Shown here: piece by piece, positions 4,493 to 5,820 of the stretch
How the letters are laid out: every line of letters starts with the position of its first letter
Position numbering within the stretch: position 1 is the first letter of the stretch
Source of the DNA: Solirubrobacteraceae bacterium
Lineage (GTDB): Bacteria; Actinomycetota; Thermoleophilia; Solirubrobacterales; Solirubrobacteraceae
Assembly: GCA_030149625.1 (NCBI GenBank)
Contig: JASLHP010000214.1
Location: 1 to 5,820 of the forward strand
Direction of reading: 5' to 3'
DNA: 5,820 bases
The notes under the pieces: model-generated
The model's input: the letters and a program-made list of their open reading frames with translations, nothing else
What the model was told of the DNA's origin: nothing
The model's database searches: none
Translations under genes and position numbers: made by a program

Positions 4493-5749
4493 ATGGCGGC
4501 GGCTGGCAGCAGCGACCTCGAGAGCATCGAACTCACCGAGCGCGAGCACTGGCTCGACGGTCCGCCTCACGGCCTGTTCAAAGCGCTGCGCGGCGGCTGT
4601 CCGATCCACTGGACCGAGAGCTTCGAGGAGTTTCCCGAGGAGGCGGGGTTCTGGTCGGTGACGACCGCGGAGGACATCCACACGGTGAGTCGCGACTGGC
4701 GCACGTACTCCTCCGAACAGGGAATCACCGCCGCGGGGGTGCTCCCGATCGAGCTGGTTCGCGCGATGTTCATCGGCATGGACCCGCCCAAGCACGATCG
4801 CCTGAAGGCGCTGTTCCAAGCCGGCTTCACGCCGAGGCGCATCGCGGCGCACGAGGACGAGATCCGCTCGATCGTGGTCAGGGTGCTCGACCGCTTGGAC
4901 GGCCCGCCCGCCCGCGAGAGCTGTGACCTCGTGGCCGACATCGCGCAGCCCATCGTCGCGCGTGTGATCGGCAGCTTCATGGGCATCGACGAGCGCGATG
5001 ACGAGCTGTGGGCGCGGCTGATGAACTCGACGCTCGGCGCCGGCGACCCGGACGTCAACCCCGACGGCATCGACGGGGCTCTGGAGAAAGACATCCCCGA
5101 GGTCTTCGCACGCTGCGCGCGGATGATCGCCGAGCGCCGGGAGAACCCGACAGACGATCTCACGAGCGTGCTCGTTCATGGCGAAGTCGAAGGCGAGAAG
5201 CTCGACGAACAGGAGATCGTGATGGGCTTCTTCCTGCTGATGGCCGCTGGCAACGACAGCACCAAGGCCACGTTCTGCTCGGCGATGCGCGCGCTGATGG
5301 AAGACCGCGAGCAGATGCAGACGCTGCTCGACGACCCTTCGCTGGTCCCAAGCGCGGTCGAGGAGTCGCTGCGGATGTTCCCCGCGTTCGCGCACTTCCG
5401 TCGCACCGCCACGTGCGACACCGAGCTACATGGACAGACGATCCGCAAGGGCGAGAAGGTCGTGCTGTGGTACGCCTCCTCCAACCGCGACGAGACCGTC
5501 TACGAGAACTCCGACCGCTTCGACGTACGTCGCAACCCCGAGCATCAGGCGTTCGGCGCCGGCGGACGCCACTTCTGCCTCGGTACCGCGCTCGCCCGCC
5601 TCGAGCTGCGGATCATGCTCGAGGAGACGCTCGCCCGCTACCCACATATACAGCTCGCGGATGGCGCGGGCGGTGTGGGCGGCGCTCTGTACGTCGAATC
5701 GCCCTTCATCAATCAGCTCAAGCTGCTCCCCGTCCGGCTCGTGGCTTAG
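4493..5749 (+). CDS. Cytochrome P450, CYP124/CYP125-like
   Basis: This is a soluble heme monooxygenase of 418 residues, the normal length for bacterial class I P450s that take electrons from ferredoxin. Numbered from the ATG at 4493, it shows a C-helix segment MDPPKHDRL (H101, R103) and an I-helix oxygen-activation motif AAGNDST (G253, D255, T257). It also has ExxR as EESLR (E291, R294) and the heme loop FGAGGRHFCLG with ligand C362. The loop has one residue more than the standard FGxGxHxCxG, as in the CYP124/CYP125 group that hydroxylates methyl-branched lipid or sterol side chains. The substrate is unproven. ATG 4493 is preferred because GGGAG (4483-4487) lies 5 bases upstream; the in-frame ATG at 4481 lacks a ribosome site and would add four residues. 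No ferredoxin or reductase gene is visible. The gene has its own -10 element and is followed by a terminator-like hairpin. Confidence 0.95.
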   Translation: MAAAGSSDLESIELTEREHWLDGPPHGLFKALRGGCPIHWTESFEEFPEEAGFWSVTTAEDIHTVSRDWRTYSSEQGITAAGVLPIELVRAMFIGMDPPKHDRLKALFQAGFTPRRIAAHEDEIRSIVVRVLDRLDGPPARESCDLVADIAQPIVARVIGSFMGIDERDDELWARLMNSTLGAGDPDVNPDGIDGALEKDIPEVFARCARMIAERRENPTDDLTSVLVHGEVEGEKLDEQEIVMGFFLLMAAGNDSTKATFCSAMRALMEDREQMQTLLDDPSLVPSAVEESLRMFPAFAHFRRTATCDTELHGQTIRKGEKVVLWYASSNRDETVYENSDRFDVRRNPEHQAFGAGGRHFCLGTALARLELRIMLEETLARYPHIQLADGAGGVGGALYVESPFINQLKLLPVRLVA

Positions 5750-5764
5750 CGCCGCGGGCCGGAC

Positions 5765-5790
5765 GGCCCTCTACCGGTGTAGACGGCTTT
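5765..5790 (+). terminator. Terminator-like hairpin after the P450 gene
   Basis: TCTAC (5770-5774) pairs with GTAGA (5779-5783) around CGGT. It extends past a C/C mismatch by GCC/GGC and a G-T pair, ending in TTT (5788-5790). A competing GGGCC/GGCCC hairpin (5756-5769) shares the left arm. It starts 16 bases after the P450 stop. The T run is short. The remaining 30 bases to the window edge hold nothing I can assign. Confidence 0.42.
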
Positions 5791-5820
5791 GCAGTGTGCC
5801 GGAAAGCGGCGCTCTACGCG

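Noticed and set aside
4360..4926. A 188-codon plus-strand frame overlapping the P450 start
   Set aside because: It is an out-of-frame shadow of the P450 gene, with Arg/Gly-rich composition and no ribosome site.
3206..5395. A 729-codon open frame on the minus strand opposite the esterase and P450 genes
   Set aside because: Its translation is rich in Arg, His, Glu and Ala with no domain, no ribosome site was evident, and both plus-strand proteins beneath it carry intact catalytic motifs. It is an antisense artefact of GC-rich codons.
1..5820. CRISPR arrays, tRNA or rRNA genes, insertion sequences
   Set aside because: Reading both strands by eye I saw no regularly spaced direct repeats, no tRNA-like cloverleaf with a T-loop, no rRNA signature and no transposase or terminal inverted repeats.

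Overview
This 5.8 kb stretch of high-GC bacterial DNA looks actinobacterial. The codon use is strongly GC-biased. It carries a WS/DGAT acyltransferase, a cyclic di-AMP (ydaO-type) leader in front of an RlpA-like cell-wall gene, a mycobacterial-type LexA box, and several starts that fit leaderless transcription. The combination fits Actinomycetota, perhaps the Thermoleophilia/Solirubrobacterales, but that placement is an inference from gene content and not a sequence match.

Layout. On the minus strand, bases 1-1313 hold a nearly complete wax ester synthase/diacylglycerol acyltransferase whose C-terminus lies beyond the left edge. Just upstream of it (1374-1622, minus) is an 82-residue protein of unknown function. 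The gap between them contains a good promoter placed exactly where a leaderless mRNA would begin at the GTG start. A divergent intergenic region (1623-1774) leads into a plus-strand unit. This unit is a possible 16-codon leader ORF (1728-1778) that overlaps by ATGA the start of a 97-residue, single-TM, Cys/His-rich protein (1775-2068).

Bases 2069-2489 hold no gene but are dense in signals: a weak terminator, a -10 box, a near-perfect actinobacterial LexA palindrome, and a c-di-AMP riboswitch. The riboswitch opens onto a secreted-type RlpA/DPBB protein with an Ig-like N-terminal part (2490-3137). Next come a membrane-anchored PF00756-type esterase (3218-4348), a terminator, and a cytochrome P450 with the heme-loop form typical of CYP124/CYP125-like enzymes (4493-5749). 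A terminator-like hairpin lies after the P450.

How the genes may work together. WS/DGAT, esterase and P450 could all act on lipid or acyl substrates, but each appears to have its own promoter and no shared pathway is shown. The RlpA gene is a separate envelope-maintenance unit, apparently controlled by c-di-AMP and possibly by the SOS response. The most interesting part is 2275-2490, where a putative SOS operator directly abuts the c-di-AMP riboswitch. Several long open frames opposite the real genes, including one of 729 codons, are antisense shadows.
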